Shown here: positions 32,697-41,113 of the stretch, piece after piece
How the letters are laid out: each line of letters opens with the position of its first letter
How positions within the stretch are numbered: position 1 is the stretch's first letter
Source: Terriglobia bacterium
Lineage (GTDB): Bacteria; Acidobacteriota; Terriglobia; Bryobacterales; Bryobacteraceae
Direction: 5' to 3'
DNA: 58,171 bases
Assembly: GCA_020073265.1 (NCBI GenBank)
Contig: JAIQFN010000038.1
Span: forward strand, 1-58,171
The notes under the pieces: model-generated
What the model was told of the DNA's origin: nothing
The model's database searches: none
The model's input: the letters and a program-made list of their open reading frames with translations, nothing else
Position numbers and translations under genes: made by a program

Positions 32697-35393
32697 ATGA
32701 GCCTGAGCGCAGGAACGAAACTGGGGCCATACGAGATCCTCGGCCCGCTCGGCGCCGGCGGTATGGGTGAAGTGTATCGTGCACGCGATACACGGCTGGA
32801 GCGGGTAGTCGCCATCAAGGTTCTGCCGTCACACCTCTCCGATAATCCCGACCTGCGCCAGCGATTCGAACGAGAAGCCCGCGCCATTTCGTCGCTGCAG
32901 CACCCCCACATCTGCGTCTTGTACGACGTCGGGAGCGAAAACGGCATCGACTATCTGGTCATGGAGTACCTGGAAGGCGAATCACTCGCCGACCGGCTTC
33001 GCAAGGGTCCGCTGCCGCTCTCCGAAGGTCTGAAGATCGGCATCGAGATCGCCGACGCACTCGATAAAGCCCACCGGGCCGGGATCGTCCATCGAGATCT
33101 GAAGCCCGGCAACATTGTGTTGACCAAGTCGGGAGCCAAGCTGCTCGACTTCGGCCTGGCAAAAGCCGCGGTCCTTGGCGGATTGGCGGGCGACGGATCC
33201 GTCCCGCTGCTCTCCGCGGCGATGACGATGACGTCTCCCATGCCACACGATTCGCCGGTGACTTCAGCCGGGATGGTGGTTGGAACCATTCAATACATGT
33301 CACCCGAGCAGTTACAGGGCAAAGAGGCCGACGCGCGCAGCGACATATTTTCTTTCGGCGCGGTTCTTTACGAGATGGCGACAGGGCGTCGCGCCTTCGA
33401 GGGGAAATCGCAGTTGAGCGTCGCGTCGGCCATTCTGGAGCGTGAACCCGAGCCGATCAGTGTAGTGCGTCCGGGATCGCCGCCGGCGTTCGAACACCTT
33501 GTGACAAGCTGCCTGGCAAAGGAGCCCGACGAGCGCTGGCAAAACGCCAAGGATCTCCGCACGGAGTTGCAATGGATCGGGACGCTGGGGACCCAGGTCG
33601 CTGCCAGCCCGCGACGTGCGCGCCGCGCCAGATGGCTGCTCGGATCGGCCGTGGGACTGATCCTCCTCGCGATGGCAGCCGGACTGGGATTCTGGTTGTC
33701 GTCCAAGAGCACCGCGCCCGATCTACGAGTCGCGATCAACCTGCCACCAGGCTATCAGCTCGATGTCGTCAACAGCGCACTGGCCCTTTCTCCAGATGGT
33801 ACGCGGCTAGCGTTCGCGGCGGTGGGACCCGAGGGACCGCAACGCTTGTGGTTGCGGGCGCTAAACGGGCAAGAGCCGCAAGCGCTGGCGGGAACCGAAG
33901 ACGCCACGTATCCATTCTGGTCTCCCGACGGACGCCGTCTCGGTTTCTTTGCCCGTCGTAAATTGAAAACCATCGAGCTTGCATCCGGCGCGGTCGATGC
34001 CCTCTGCGATGCCCCCAATGGCCGTGGAGCGTCTTGGGGCAGCCGGGGCATCATCGTGTTCACGCCCGACTATCAGACCGGTTTGTTTTCGATTCCTGCA
34101 CCCGGCGGCACACCTGTGCAACTGACCGAGGCCGGTAAGACGGGCGCGACGCATCGTGTGCCGTTCTTTCTACCCGATGGCAAGCATGTGCTGTTCGTCT
34201 ATAGGGGACTCTCCAGCGACACGACTGGCCAAGGCATCTATGTGCTTGACATCGATTCGCGGAAGACGCACTTCGTTGCACCGGAAACCGTACAGCCCAC
34301 CTTTGCCGAGCCTGGCTTCTTGATCTTTGTGCGGAACAGGGATCTGATGGCGCAGCCGTTCAGCACGAGGACCCTCAGAACAACCGGCCAGGCGACACCG
34401 ATCGCCGACCAGGTGTATGCCAATCTTTACCGTGCCGCGGGCGAGTTCTCGGTTTCCAGCGGCACGCTCGTGTATGTCAAGGCATCGGAAATTGGCAAGC
34501 AAAAGCTCGTGCTCTTTGACGGCGAAGGCATGAAGCTCGCCGACATCGGCACACCGATAGAGTCTGATCTGGGCCTTTCCCTTTCTCCCGATGGCCGACA
34601 CGTGGCCGTGGACGTGACTGAAGGAGGTTTGAACAGTTCGATCTGGATCTACGATACGACTGCTATGGGCAAGAGACGACTGACATTCGGCCCTGGACAG
34701 TTCGGAGCTCCCGTGTGGTCACCGGATGGCGGAAGGATCGCCTATGCTGACGCAGGCGGCAATATCTATGTTCAAAGCGCGGACGGTAGCTCGCCGGCGC
34801 GGACCGTCAGTCGGAGCACCATGAGCGCAAACGTCAGTTCATGGTCGCCTGACGGGACGCAATTGGTCATAGCGGATCAGGCGAAAACCGGCCTCGATAT
34901 TCACATCGTGTCGATTGACGGTAAGAAAGACACCCCTTTCCTTGCATCCCCGGCATGGGAGTCACAAGCAGTATTTTCTCCGGACGGAAAGTGGCTGGCG
35001 TATGTATCGGACGAGTCGGGCAAAAATGAAGTCTACATAGTGTCGTACCCTTCCGCGCAGACAAAACTACAAGTCTCGTCCGGTGGGGGCCAAATTCCCG
35101 TCTGGATCAACGGCGGCCGCGAACTGGTGTATGCCACCGAGGAGCGCAAGCTGGTCGCGGTTTCAGTGAAACAGCAAGGGACCGGAATCGAACTCGGGCC
35201 GGCGCGGCCGTTGTTTGAGAGTCCTGCGTTGCCACCACTACCCGGGGGCTGGTTGAATGGCGGCATTTCCTCAGCCGGCTATGTGACTCCCGATGCTAAG
35301 CGGATCATTCTCATGCTGCCGACCACGCTTTCTTCGCAAACACCAATCGAGGTGCGGACCAATTGGGCGAACAACCTCAAATCAAAACGATGA
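32697..35393 (+). CDS. Ser/Thr protein kinase with C-terminal PD40/TolB-like propeller
   Basis: 898 residues from the ATG at 32697. The N-terminal kinase domain is complete: [35 protein letters not shown] and a [13 protein letters not shown] activation segment. One membrane helix ([20 protein letters not shown]) leads to a periplasmic propeller with repeated SPDG motifs ([78 protein letters not shown]). Such receptor kinases are abundant in Acidobacteria and may sense cell-wall or extracellular signals. The target proteins are unknown. It is a single-gene unit. Confidence 0.9.
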   Translation: MSLSAGTKLGPYEILGPLGAGGMGEVYRARDTRLERVVAIKVLPSHLSDNPDLRQRFEREARAISSLQHPHICVLYDVGSENGIDYLVMEYLEGESLADRLRKGPLPLSEGLKIGIEIADALDKAHRAGIVHRDLKPGNIVLTKSGAKLLDFGLAKAAVLGGLAGDGSVPLLSAAMTMTSPMPHDSPVTSAGMVVGTIQYMSPEQLQGKEADARSDIFSFGAVLYEMATGRRAFEGKSQLSVASAILEREPEPISVVRPGSPPAFEHLVTSCLAKEPDERWQNAKDLRTELQWIGTLGTQVAASPRRARRARWLLGSAVGLILLAMAAGLGFWLSSKSTAPDLRVAINLPPGYQLDVVNSALALSPDGTRLAFAAVGPEGPQRLWLRALNGQEPQALAGTEDATYPFWSPDGRRLGFFARRKLKTIELASGAVDALCDAPNGRGASWGSRGIIVFTPDYQTGLFSIPAPGGTPVQLTEAGKTGATHRVPFFLPDGKHVLFVYRGLSSDTTGQGIYVLDIDSRKTHFVAPETVQPTFAEPGFLIFVRNRDLMAQPFSTRTLRTTGQATPIADQVYANLYRAAGEFSVSSGTLVYVKASEIGKQKLVLFDGEGMKLADIGTPIESDLGLSLSPDGRHVAVDVTEGGLNSSIWIYDTTAMGKRRLTFGPGQFGAPVWSPDGGRIAYADAGGNIYVQSADGSSPARTVSRSTMSANVSSWSPDGTQLVIADQAKTGLDIHIVSIDGKKDTPFLASPAWESQAVFSPDGKWLAYVSDESGKNEVYIVSYPSAQTKLQVSSGGGQIPVWINGGRELVYATEERKLVAVSVKQQGTGIELGPARPLFESPALPPLPGGWLNGGISSAGYVTPDAKRIILMLPTTLSSQTPIEVRTNWANNLKSKR

Positions 35394-35424
35394 CTGACCC
35401 CTGGCACCTGAAACCCGACACCTG
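35394..35424. repeat. Short degenerate tandem repeat (CACCTG-type) between two genes
   Basis: The 31 bp between the kinase stop and the glycosyltransferase leader repeat a motif of the form ACACCTGAAACCC in two to three imperfect units. On the other strand they read as CAGGTGTCGGG and CAGGTGCCAGG. Similar text-like repeats occur between genes in many soil bacteria. A role is not evident. Confidence 0.4.
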
Positions 35425-35436
35425 TATTCTAAGTCC

Positions 35437-36618
35437 ATGCCCCTCCGGATAGTCCTCGATACCCGCCGTGTATCGGACTTCGGCATCGGAACTTATATCC
35501 GGAACCTGGTTCGCGCACTGGCCCGCGTGGACCGGAACAATCGCTACACGCTGATCACCTCCACGCCGGAGGTTCCGGAATTCGCCGACCTGCCGTCCAA
35601 CTTCGAAACCGCGCTGTACGCGGGCCAAAGCAGGACCGGTCCGGCTCAGTTGGGCTACAGCGTTTTTCTGCAAAGGCTCAAGGCCGACGTCTTCCATCAG
35701 CCGCTCAACGCCGTGCCGTTGTGGATGCCCAAGCCCTACCTGGTGACCATCCACGACATGAGTACGCTGCTGTTCGCGACTCAGCCCGGATACCGCAGCA
35801 ATGTCCGCCGCTACTATTTGCGGCGGGGTCTGCTGCGCGCCGACCGCGTGATGGCGGTCTCCAGCGCCACGCGCCGCGACGTCGAGTCTGTGTTGGGAAT
35901 CCCGGGCAGCCGCATCCGCGTGGTCTACAATGCGCCCGACCCGGTGTTCTGCGCGCCCAATGGCTCGCCGATGGCGTCGGTGGGCGGCCAGGAGTTCGCC
36001 TATCCGCCCGAGATCCAGCGCGTACTCGACCGCTACCGCATCCACTACCCGTTCCTGTTGTACGTGGGCCGGACCAATGCGCAGAAAAATATCCCGCGCC
36101 TGGTGGAAGCGTTCGCGGTGCTGCGCGGCGAGATTCAGGAGAATCCCGCGTATCAGGACCTGCGCCTCATCATCATTGGCGACGAGATCGCGCGACACCC
36201 CGCTTTGCGGCACGCCGTGATCCAAAGTCGCGTGGAAGCCGCCGTGCGATTCCTGGGATTCGTGCCCATCGAGACGCTGCGGGCGTTCTATCAACTGGCG
36301 TCTGCCTTCGTGTTCCCATCGCTGTACGAAGGATTCGGCTTGCCGCCGCTCGAAGCCATGGCGTGCGGGACCCCGGTGGTGAGCTCCAACGTAAGCTCTT
36401 TGCCGGAAGTGGTCGGCGACGCGGCCGTCGCGGTGAATCCTGAAAACGTCTTCGACATCGCGCGCGGCATTCGCGAAGTGCTGTTGGATGCGGACTTGCG
36501 GCGCCGGTTGATCGCGCGGGGCTTCGAGCAGGTGCGCAAGTTCAGTTGGGAGCGGACCGCCACCGAAGTGCTGCAGGCCTACGAGGAGATCGCGTCGTAC
36601 AAGAAGCGGCCGCGCTGA
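35437..36618 (+). CDS. Family 4 glycosyltransferase (GT-B fold)
   Basis: 393 residues. The N-terminal domain has RIVLDTRRVSDFGIGTYIRN and HDMSTLLF. The C-terminal donor-binding domain has the family motifs LLYVGRTNAQKNIPRLVEAF, FVFPSLYEGFGLPPLEAMA and CGTPVVSSNVSSLPEVVGDA, with the catalytic E(x7)E within the second. It probably adds a sugar from a nucleotide donor to an exopolysaccharide or lipid-linked glycan in the cytoplasm. It has no signal or membrane helix. The 3' end overlaps the convergent XRE gene by 40 bp. Confidence 0.9.
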   Translation: MPLRIVLDTRRVSDFGIGTYIRNLVRALARVDRNNRYTLITSTPEVPEFADLPSNFETALYAGQSRTGPAQLGYSVFLQRLKADVFHQPLNAVPLWMPKPYLVTIHDMSTLLFATQPGYRSNVRRYYLRRGLLRADRVMAVSSATRRDVESVLGIPGSRIRVVYNAPDPVFCAPNGSPMASVGGQEFAYPPEIQRVLDRYRIHYPFLLYVGRTNAQKNIPRLVEAFAVLRGEIQENPAYQDLRLIIIGDEIARHPALRHAVIQSRVEAAVRFLGFVPIETLRAFYQLASAFVFPSLYEGFGLPPLEAMACGTPVVSSNVSSLPEVVGDAAVAVNPENVFDIARGIREVLLDADLRRRLIARGFEQVRKFSWERTATEVLQAYEEIASYKKRPR

Positions 36619-37310
36619 CGCATGGGCAGCTCGCGGTCGCGTTCCCGGCCCACCCATCGAATGCGCGCCTTGATCGATTCCACCAGCTCGGCGGTGGTGG
36701 TGCGAAGCTGCTCCCACTGGTGCGGCGCATCCATGGTGGCGTCGGTCACCAGGTAGTAGCAGCGCGCCCCGGAGCGAATGTAACGCAGGACGGCTTCCTC
36801 GCGGCGGCTGACCACGTACAGGCCTTCGGGCGAAAGCTCGGAGCGGCGCCGCTCGGCGGTGTCCAGCAGCGCGATGTCGCACCCGGCCAGCGTGACGTAC
36901 ATGTATGGATCGGGCGCCAGACGCGCCATCACCAATCCCGCCGGGGCGGCTACGGCGGGGAACGGCAGGGGGAAGCTCCGGCGCCAGTTCACTGCCGCCG
37001 ACCACGGCGTGCCCGGACCGATGGGCGAATCCAGGAACGCGGCCTCGGCCACGCGCTCGGGGGCGCTGCGTCGTCTCAGGCTGGCTTCCAGATCCTCGGT
37101 GGAGGCCAGGTCCGGAAGCGACATGCGGAAGTACTGCAGTATCGAATCGAAAATTTCGGGTGAGAGATTTCTCACGCCTTTGAGCACATTGTGAACATGA
37201 GGCTGAGAGACGCCGATCAGGCGAGCGAGACCTCGTTCGGTGAGTTCGCCGTTGCGAATGCGATCCCGGACGTGGGCGAGCAACTTCGCCTGCGCGTCCT
37301 GGAAGGTCAA
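36579..37310 (-). CDS. XRE-family transcriptional regulator with a LexA/S24-like C-terminal part
   Basis: 243 residues. The start is taken as a TTG at 37310, eight bases after AGGAG; an ATG between them is followed at once by a stop in its frame. The N-terminal HTH reads ERGLARLIGVSQPHVHNVLK with G in turn and PEIFDSILQYFRM after. The C-terminal half (AGCDIALLDTAERRRSELSP, EGLYVVSRREEAVLRYIR) is reminiscent of S24/LexA-like or Cro-type effector domains, without a clear Ser-Lys dyad. A 17-bp perfect palindrome lies 14 bp upstream of the start, so it probably represses itself and perhaps the divergent gene. Confidence 0.75.
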   Translation of the reverse strand: MTFQDAQAKLLAHVRDRIRNGELTERGLARLIGVSQPHVHNVLKGVRNLSPEIFDSILQYFRMSLPDLASTEDLEASLRRRSAPERVAEAAFLDSPIGPGTPWSAAVNWRRSFPLPFPAVAAPAGLVMARLAPDPYMYVTLAGCDIALLDTAERRRSELSPEGLYVVSRREEAVLRYIRSGARCYYLVTDATMDAPHQWEQLRTTTAELVESIKARIRWVGRERDRELPMRQRGRFLYDAISS

Positions 37311-37324
37311 ATTGGCATCTCCTG

Positions 37325-37341
37325 TATTTCAGTCTGAAATA
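37325..37341. promoter_or_regulatory. 17-bp perfect palindrome, probable operator of the XRE regulator
   Basis: TATTTCAGTCTGAAATA is a perfect inverted repeat of 8-bp half sites around one central T. It lies 14 bp upstream of the XRE start codon and 250 bp upstream of the divergent gene. Size and symmetry are typical for a dimeric HTH protein. The AT-rich half sites stand out from the GC-rich surroundings. Confidence 0.7.
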
Positions 37342-37410
37342 GGCTCCCGCGGCTCTAAGAAAACCGGCACGCCGCGGGCCCGCACACTGTAGTAGTGCTG
37401 GCGCCGGAAG

Positions 37411-37436
37411 AACGTATATAAGCAAAAGAATACGTT
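37411..37436. promoter_or_regulatory. Inverted repeat AACGTAT...ATACGTT in the divergent region
   Basis: Perfect 7-bp arms separated by 12 bp of A-rich sequence, followed directly by TTGACT (37435-37440), a possible -35 box for the plus-strand gene; no good -10 box was found at the right distance. It could be a second regulator site. Confidence 0.45.
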
Positions 37437-37590
37437 GACTTTGTCCGACTCTCTCCTTAGGGCAAGGATGATTTCCTACCTAGAAGCTATGGTTTTTTGC
37501 GTTGACGGTTTGGGTCAGCGCACAGAGACTGGATTCACATCTCAAACGACTCGGTTGCCTTTCCGAGTTTTCCAACAGGAAGAGGACGAA

Positions 37591-38169
37591 ATGGAGTGGA
37601 CACGATCGGAAACCCTGGCGCTAGCCGCGCCAAGATGTAATACCTGCGTCGGCTTAGGCCTGCGGATCGGGCGGAACAAGACGACACATCCCTGCAATTG
37701 CGTGCTGCGGGCTATTTTCCGCACTTGCCTGGACCGCTTTCGCGAGTGCACGGCACGGGAGAAATACATGAGCCGGGTGACGCTGGACCCCCTGCCGGGC
37801 AAAGACCGGAGAGGCGCCTGGGGAAGGAAGGACGAAGAGTTTTCGGCCGACTTCTGCCTGGTGAGCAAACGGACGCTGACTGAACTCGAGCATCGCATTT
37901 TCCGATATCATTTTCTGCTGGGCGCGGACTGGAAGCTGTGCTGCCGCAAGCTCAGGATGGACCGCGGGAATTTCTTCCACTCCGTGTACCGCATCGAGCA
38001 GAAGCTGGGGCGCGTGTTTCGCGAACTGGAACCCTACTCGCTCTTTCCGCTGGACGATTACTTTCACGGGCCCGTCAAGAGCGTGACCAGCAGCCTGACG
38101 CCCCGCGTGGTCCCGATCCGGCCTCCTTTGCGAAAGAGTGTTCAGCTTCCCGACCTGAGAATTGCGTAA
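37591..38169 (+). CDS. Cys-rich protein with C-terminal HTH-like helices, unknown function
   Basis: 192 residues from the ATG at 37591, preceded by AGGAAGAGGA. The frame opens at 37435, but the 52 upstream codons lie in the regulatory region. The N-terminus has CNTCVGLGLRIG followed by HPCNC, a possible zinc-binding CxxC/CxC site. The C-terminal part (ELEHRIFRYHFLLGADWKLC, then CRKLRMDRGNFFHSVYRIEQ) resembles sigma-like or phage late-gene HTH regulators. A Lys/Arg-rich tail follows. Its start region is divergent from the XRE gene, so they may form a regulatory pair. No named family is recognised. Confidence 0.7.
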   Translation: MEWTRSETLALAAPRCNTCVGLGLRIGRNKTTHPCNCVLRAIFRTCLDRFRECTAREKYMSRVTLDPLPGKDRRGAWGRKDEEFSADFCLVSKRTLTELEHRIFRYHFLLGADWKLCCRKLRMDRGNFFHSVYRIEQKLGRVFRELEPYSLFPLDDYFHGPVKSVTSSLTPRVVPIRPPLRKSVQLPDLRIA

Positions 38170-38179
38170 CAGGGGAAGG

Positions 38180-38203
38180 CCCGCGCTGTGGCTCGCGGGT
38201 TTT
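38180..38203 (+). terminator. Rho-independent terminator after the Cys-rich HTH gene
   Basis: A stem of CCCGCG with CGCGGG, an 8-base loop and a TTTT run, 11 bp after the stop codon. The stem is short but GC-pure. Confidence 0.6.
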
Positions 38204-38292
38204 GAAGTGTTCCGGGGCGGAGACGCGCCCCCGCGCGGGCGTTATGCTGCCTGCGTGGGGATCGATGACCGTGCTTCCGCTCCGGGCGCGTT

Positions 38293-38922
38293 TCATTCAA
38301 ACTGGCGCTTGAACCCCGCGAACTGCCGCTTGAGATCTTCTAATTCGGAGCGCAGCTCGGCCACCTCGGTTTCGAGGATGCCGATGCGATCCGGCCGCGC
38401 CTGCGCCGGGGCGGCGACTTCGGTCTCGACCATCTCCGGCGGCCCGCAAAGCAAATGCGCGTAACGCACCTCCTTCTCTCCAGGCCGCCGCGGCAGCTTG
38501 GCGATCAGCTCCGGTTGCCGCTCGATGACCGCCTCCACCTCGGCCAGATCGTCGAAGCGATGCATGCGCTCCGACCGGGTCCGCAGCTCGCCCAGAGTTT
38601 GCGGCCCCCGCAGCATCAGCTCGCACAGAATCGCCAGCTCCCGCCGCCCCAGGTTCAGCCGCTCCGAGATCCGATGCCCGTACTTGGGTACCCGGCTGCC
38701 CGCCCCGGTGATGCTCAGCAGCAGGCCCTTATCGCGCAACGTTTGCAGGGCTTGTTCGACGGTCGCCTCGTCGAACTGCACCATGGGATCGCGGTTGGAT
38801 TTCTGATTGCACGCGTTCACCAGCGCGTTCAGCGACAGCGGATAGTATTCCGGAGTGGTGATTTCTTTCTCCAGCAACGCGCCCACCACCCGCACTTCAA
38901 CCGGATGCAGCACCAGGTCCAT
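38293..38922 (-). CDS. yceH: YceH-family (DUF480) winged-helix protein
   Basis: 209 residues. The first 90 residues form the family's first winged helix: HPVEVRVVGALLEKEITTPE, YYPLSLNALVNACNQKSNRD and PKYGHRI. A second winged helix (RRELAILCELMLRGPQTLGE, LRTRSERMHRF) follows. The C-terminus is a coiled coil (ILETEVAELRSELEDLKRQF). The function is unknown in spite of wide conservation; a regulatory or DNA-binding role is likely. The start ATG is 1 of 209 residues and agrees with the family N-terminus MxLxLHPVEVRVLG. Confidence 0.88.
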   Translation of the reverse strand: MDLVLHPVEVRVVGALLEKEITTPEYYPLSLNALVNACNQKSNRDPMVQFDEATVEQALQTLRDKGLLLSITGAGSRVPKYGHRISERLNLGRRELAILCELMLRGPQTLGELRTRSERMHRFDDLAEVEAVIERQPELIAKLPRRPGEKEVRYAHLLCGPPEMVETEVAAPAQARPDRIGILETEVAELRSELEDLKRQFAGFKRQFE

Positions 38923-39053
38923 GGCTACAGTCTGGCACGCCCTCGATTACAGCGGCGGGCCGTCCCCTCCTAAGTCAAAGTACCTATAGTACCTTGGCAT
39001 TCCTGGTTCCTCGGGTCATTAAAAAAACTCTCACAATGCATCCTCTTTCTAGA

Positions 39054-39082
39054 TTGGCGTGTTTAGGTGGGTAGCATACAAT
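39054..39082 (+). promoter_or_regulatory. Probable sigma-70 promoter of the DUF1549 gene
   Basis: TTGGCG at 39054-39059 and TACAAT at 39077-39082 are spaced by exactly 17 bp. Transcription would begin near 39089, 34 bases before the start codon at 39123. It is the best-formed promoter seen in the window. Confidence 0.65.
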
Positions 39083-39122
39083 TGGAGGGCGAGTTGGACC
39101 CGATCGAGGAGCGTGGCTGACA

Positions 39123-41099
39123 ATGCTGAGAAAAAGATGGATGGCGGTCCTGCTGGGCGGGGGTGTCCTGGCCCTGGCGGGATTGACTGCCGACGACGCG
39201 CTTACGATCGAGCACGCCGACTGCCCGTTCTTCGGCCCCAGTCATGACAAGCTGGTCCAGGCTTCGCTCCGAGGTTTCCGCGGGGGACGCCTGGTGCGGA
39301 TCGGCGGCGCGCCGGGAGCCGCTCAACCGGGTGATTTTTCCGCCAGCAGGCTGACCGAGGCGGTGGCATCGTCGCTGGCCGCGCCCGGTTCTCACGCCGC
39401 CGCCGCCGTGGATCCGTCGACCGCCGGGACCATCGATCACTACCTGTTCGACGCCATGAAGCAGGCCAAGGTGACCCCGGCGCCGCTCACCACCGACGCC
39501 GAATTCGTCCGCCGCGTCACGCTGGACCTGACCGGCCGCATCCCCACGCCCGACCAGGTGACGTCGTTCCTGCAGGACAGCTCTTCCGACAAGCGATCCA
39601 AGTACATCGAGAACCTGCTGGCGAGCCCGCAATGGGCGGACAAGTGGACCATGTACTTCGGCGATTTCCTGGAGAACAATTCGCGCAACACTCAGATCGT
39701 TCGCTTTCAGGATGGCGTGAAAGGCTTCAACACTTACATCCACGATTCGCTTTCGTCCAACAAACCCTACGATCAGATGGCGCGGGAAATTATTTCCGCG
39801 CAGGGGTCCGACAGCTATACGCAAGGCGAACTGAACTGGCTGGTCGGCGGCGTGGTGACGGGCGGCCCGGTCCAGGACATCTGGGATCAGCAGACCGCCA
39901 ACATCGCCGACTGGTTCCTCGGCATCGCTCATCTGAACTGCCTGCTTTGCCACAACGGGCACGGGCACCTGGATTCGCTGAGCCTGTGGGGTTCGCAAAC
40001 CACCCGCATGGAAGCCTGGTGGATGTCGTCGTTCCTCTCGCACACCACCACTCGCAGGACCACCGTCAGCCAGAACGTGTACTACTGGGGCCTGGTTGAG
40101 AATCCGAAGGCGGCCAATTATCCGCTGAACACGACCACCGGTAACCGGCCGGCGCGGCAGCCGGTGGGCTCCATCAAGAACGTCGCGCCGCAGTATCTGT
40201 TCGGCGACCAGCCAACCCCCTCGCCGGGCGAAAACTATCGCGAAGCTCTGGCGCAGTACGTCACCTCGGATTTTCAGTTCGCGCGGGCGGCAGTCAACTT
40301 CATGTGGGCCCAGTTCTTCGGAATGGGAATCGTGGATCCGCCGGACACTTTCGATCCGGCGCGCCTGGATCCGGACAATCCGCCCACCGATCCCTGGCCC
40401 AGCGATCCTTCGCAGCCCTGGCCGCTGCAGCCCTCCAATCCGAAATTGCTGAACGCGCTCGCCGAGGACTTCATCAGCAGCCACTACGATCTGAAAGAGC
40501 TCATGCGGGAGATGGTGAATTCCCAGGCCTATCAGCTTTCCTCGCGCTATGACGGAACCTGGGACCCGTCCTGGACGCCGCTGTTCGCGCGCAAGCTGGT
40601 CCGCCGGCTGTGGTCCGAGGAAGTCCACGACGCCATCACGCAATCGAGCGGCGTGGTTCCGACCTACAACATGGGCGCCGTCTACGGAACCACCAGTTGG
40701 GCCATGCAGATCCCCGAGCCGTTGAACATGCCGGATGGAGCCAACCGGCCGGTGAACAATTTCCTGAACGCCTTTCTGCGCGGCAACCGCGACGATCAGC
40801 CGCGCCGCGGCGATGGCTCGATTCTGCAGGCCCTGTACCTGATGAACGATAACTTCACCGCCAGCCGCGTATCCGTGGCGAAGGCGCCGAAAACCGGACT
40901 GCTGGTGTCCGCCGCCGCCCTGCCCAACGATCATGCCGTCACCGCGCTGTTCCTGAACGTGCTGTCGCGGTATCCCACCAGCGACGAGATGAGCAAGGCG
41001 CTCGCCAATTTAACCGCGAGCGGCGCGGCGCGAAACGCACAGCTCGAGAATCTGCTTTGGTCGCTCTACAACAAAGTGGATTTCGTGTTTAACTACTAG
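39123..41099 (+). CDS. Secreted DUF1549/DUF1553-type protein
   Basis: 658 residues with an N-terminal signal (MLRKRWMAVLLGGGVLALAG). The DUF1549 part has TIDHYLFDAMKQAKVTPAPL, DAEFVRRVTLDLTGRIPTPD and ADKWTMYFGDFLENN. A CLLCHNGHGHLD motif near residue 276 contains CxxCH, so a covalent heme is possible. The DUF1553 part includes DYDLKELM-like HYDLKELMREMVNSQAYQLS. These proteins occur in Planctomycetes and Acidobacteria with DUF1501 proteins, probably in polysaccharide use; activity is unproven. The DUF1501 gene follows after 14 bp, so the two form an operon. Confidence 0.85.
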   Translation: MLRKRWMAVLLGGGVLALAGLTADDALTIEHADCPFFGPSHDKLVQASLRGFRGGRLVRIGGAPGAAQPGDFSASRLTEAVASSLAAPGSHAAAAVDPSTAGTIDHYLFDAMKQAKVTPAPLTTDAEFVRRVTLDLTGRIPTPDQVTSFLQDSSSDKRSKYIENLLASPQWADKWTMYFGDFLENNSRNTQIVRFQDGVKGFNTYIHDSLSSNKPYDQMAREIISAQGSDSYTQGELNWLVGGVVTGGPVQDIWDQQTANIADWFLGIAHLNCLLCHNGHGHLDSLSLWGSQTTRMEAWWMSSFLSHTTTRRTTVSQNVYYWGLVENPKAANYPLNTTTGNRPARQPVGSIKNVAPQYLFGDQPTPSPGENYREALAQYVTSDFQFARAAVNFMWAQFFGMGIVDPPDTFDPARLDPDNPPTDPWPSDPSQPWPLQPSNPKLLNALAEDFISSHYDLKELMREMVNSQAYQLSSRYDGTWDPSWTPLFARKLVRRLWSEEVHDAITQSSGVVPTYNMGAVYGTTSWAMQIPEPLNMPDGANRPVNNFLNAFLRGNRDDQPRRGDGSILQALYLMNDNFTASRVSVAKAPKTGLLVSAAALPNDHAVTALFLNVLSRYPTSDEMSKALANLTASGAARNAQLENLLWSLYNKVDFVFNY

Positions 41100-41113
41100 G
41101 CCCGGAGGAGACC

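Noticed and set aside
35377-37425. 682-codon minus-strand frame across the glycosyltransferase and XRE genes
   Set aside because: Shadow of two well-supported genes; its end partly translates the small CACCTG repeat.
39063-40934. 623-codon open frame on the minus strand across the DUF1549 gene
   Set aside because: Opposite to a gene with conserved motifs and a good promoter; composition is that of a shadow frame.
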